A DNA stretch of 6,135 nt from Oligoflexia bacterium. GTDB taxonomy: Bacteria > Bdellovibrionota > UBA1018. The notes beneath the pieces were generated by a model, which saw only the letters and a list, made by a program, of their open reading frames with translations, was not told the origin of the DNA and made no database searches. The position numbers and the translations under genes were made by a program. This document shows positions 5,723 to 6,135 of the stretch, piece after piece. Each line of letters opens with the position of its first letter. Within the stretch, counting starts at the first letter, position 1. The DNA lies in NCBI GenBank assembly GCA_903928955.1, contig CAIYTD010000193.1, positions 1-6,135 on the forward strand, read 5' to 3'.

Positions 5723-5735
5723 GTATAAATTATAC
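5723..5735. promoter_or_regulatory. Operator-like palindrome over the vapBC -10 box
   Basis: GTATAA and TTATAC are exact reverse complements around a single A, 2 bp upstream of the vapB ATG and covering the -10 hexamer. Vap antitoxins and VapBC complexes are known to repress their own promoters by binding such short palindromes, so this is the likely autoregulatory site. Confidence 0.55.
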
Positions 5736-5756
5736 GCACTATGCATGCCAAGTCAA
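5729..5756 (-). promoter_or_regulatory. vapBC promoter
   Basis: On the minus strand, -35 TTGACT (5756-5751), a 16-bp spacer and a perfect -10 TATAAT (5734-5729). The predicted start of transcription falls at about 5721-5723, directly at the vapB ATG, implying a leaderless or nearly leaderless message. This is the best promoter match in the window. Confidence 0.7.
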
Positions 5757-5801
5757 AACGCACCTGTCATTGGGTTTTCTTATGAATGTTATCTTTCCAT
5801 C

Positions 5802-6135
5802 CTAAGCAAAATCGTCACCCGTACTGCCTTTAGCCCACTCTCGGGTAATTCGGCAGGTTAAATACGACTTAATAAAGCCATCAATATCGCCATCTAAAAC
5901 TTTTTCAGCAGTCGGCATGACATATCCAGTTCGATGATCCTTCACCATCTTATAGGGATGAAGAACGTAAGAACGAATTTGGCTACCCCAAGTAATGTCT
6001 TTTTTTGTTTCTTCTATGACTGCTTGTTTTTTTCTCTCCTCTTCAAGATGACGCTCATAAAGTCGAGAGCGCAAAACCTTCATCGCCAAGTCTTTATTTT
6101 TAATTTGAGAGCGCTCCTGCTGACAAGCCACTACA
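5802..6135 (-). CDS. prfB: Peptide chain release factor 2, C-terminal part (cut by window edge)
   Basis: C-terminal part of the class I release factor that recognises UGA and UAA and triggers peptide release on the ribosome. The open frame enters from the window end (VVACQQERSQIKNKDLAM), which follows the catalytic GGQ region in RF2; GGQ and the stop-reading SPF motif lie outside the window. Visible family blocks are CQQERSQIKNKDLAMKVLRS, LYERHLEEERKKQ, ITWGSQIRSYVLHPYKMVKD and LDGDIDGFIKSYL. The chain ends in a short tail, WAKGSTGDDFA, before TAG 5804-5802. GTG 6131 is an internal Val codon rather than the start. Any programmed frameshift site of the kind in Escherichia coli prfB would lie far upstream and cannot be judged. 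No clear terminator separates it from vapB. Confidence 0.95.
   Translation of the reverse strand, partial: VVACQQERSQIKNKDLAMKVLRSRLYERHLEEERKKQAVIEETKKDITWGSQIRSYVLHPYKMVKDHRTGYVMPTAEKVLDGDIDGFIKSYLTCRITREWAKGSTGDDFA

Noticed and set aside
5113..5744. GCATAGTGC at 5113-5121 and its inverse at 5736-5744 flanking vapBC as possible element ends.
   Set aside because: Only 9 bp match, with no flanking duplication and no recombinase; probably chance.

Overview
The window looks like chromosome of a Gram-negative bacterium with moderate-to-low G+C and the standard genetic code. The Gram-negative reading rests on a bacterial (Blc-type) lipocalin and on the remains of a large CheB/CheR-type hybrid sensor kinase. 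The release-factor-2 C-terminus and the general gene style would suit a deltaproteobacterium or Bdellovibrionota-like lineage, but that is only an impression and the sequence does not prove it.

Left part (159-2238, + strand): a badly decayed hybrid histidine kinase/response regulator. It descends from the CheB-CheR-PAS-kinase family. The CheB and CheR domains are absent, one PAS domain has an in-frame internal deletion, the next PAS domain breaks off at an out-of-frame junction near 1130, and an in-frame TGA at 1498-1500 replaces a conserved Trp just before the N box. Joined to it by an ATGA overlap is an intact class I SAM-dependent methyltransferase (2235-2933), which overlaps by 11 nt a secreted Blc-like lipocalin (2923-3507). 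An 87-nt gap follows, then a PlsC/MGAT-like lysophospholipid acyltransferase (3595-4473). The lipocalin and the acyltransferase both point to envelope lipid handling. The methyltransferase substrate (probably a protein) is unknown.

Middle (4474-5058): a 77-nt tRNA-Asp(GTC) gene with encoded CCA, preceded by a TTGACA box and a perfect 9+3+9 palindrome in its leader. At 45 bp beyond the tRNA lies a 361-bp MITE-like element with 31-bp terminal inverted repeats (25/31 identical, outer ends GGCTCTTC). It keeps only the start and end of an ISL3-family transposase gene on the minus strand and is flanked by TAAACCC direct repeats.

Right part (5059-6135, - strand): a vapBC toxin-antitoxin module with a clear promoter, an operator-like palindrome and an intact antitoxin. 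Its PIN-domain toxin is interrupted by TGA at codon 14 and probably also shifted in frame near its C-terminus. The window ends inside prfB (peptide chain release factor 2), of which only the C-terminal 110 or so codons are visible.

Overall, an ordinary set of housekeeping and envelope genes surrounds a small accessory pocket between tRNA-Asp and prfB that has decayed. I see no convincing new multi-gene system. The most informative features are the deletion-derivative ISL3 element, the antitoxin kept beside a dead toxin, and the layered decay of the sensor kinase.
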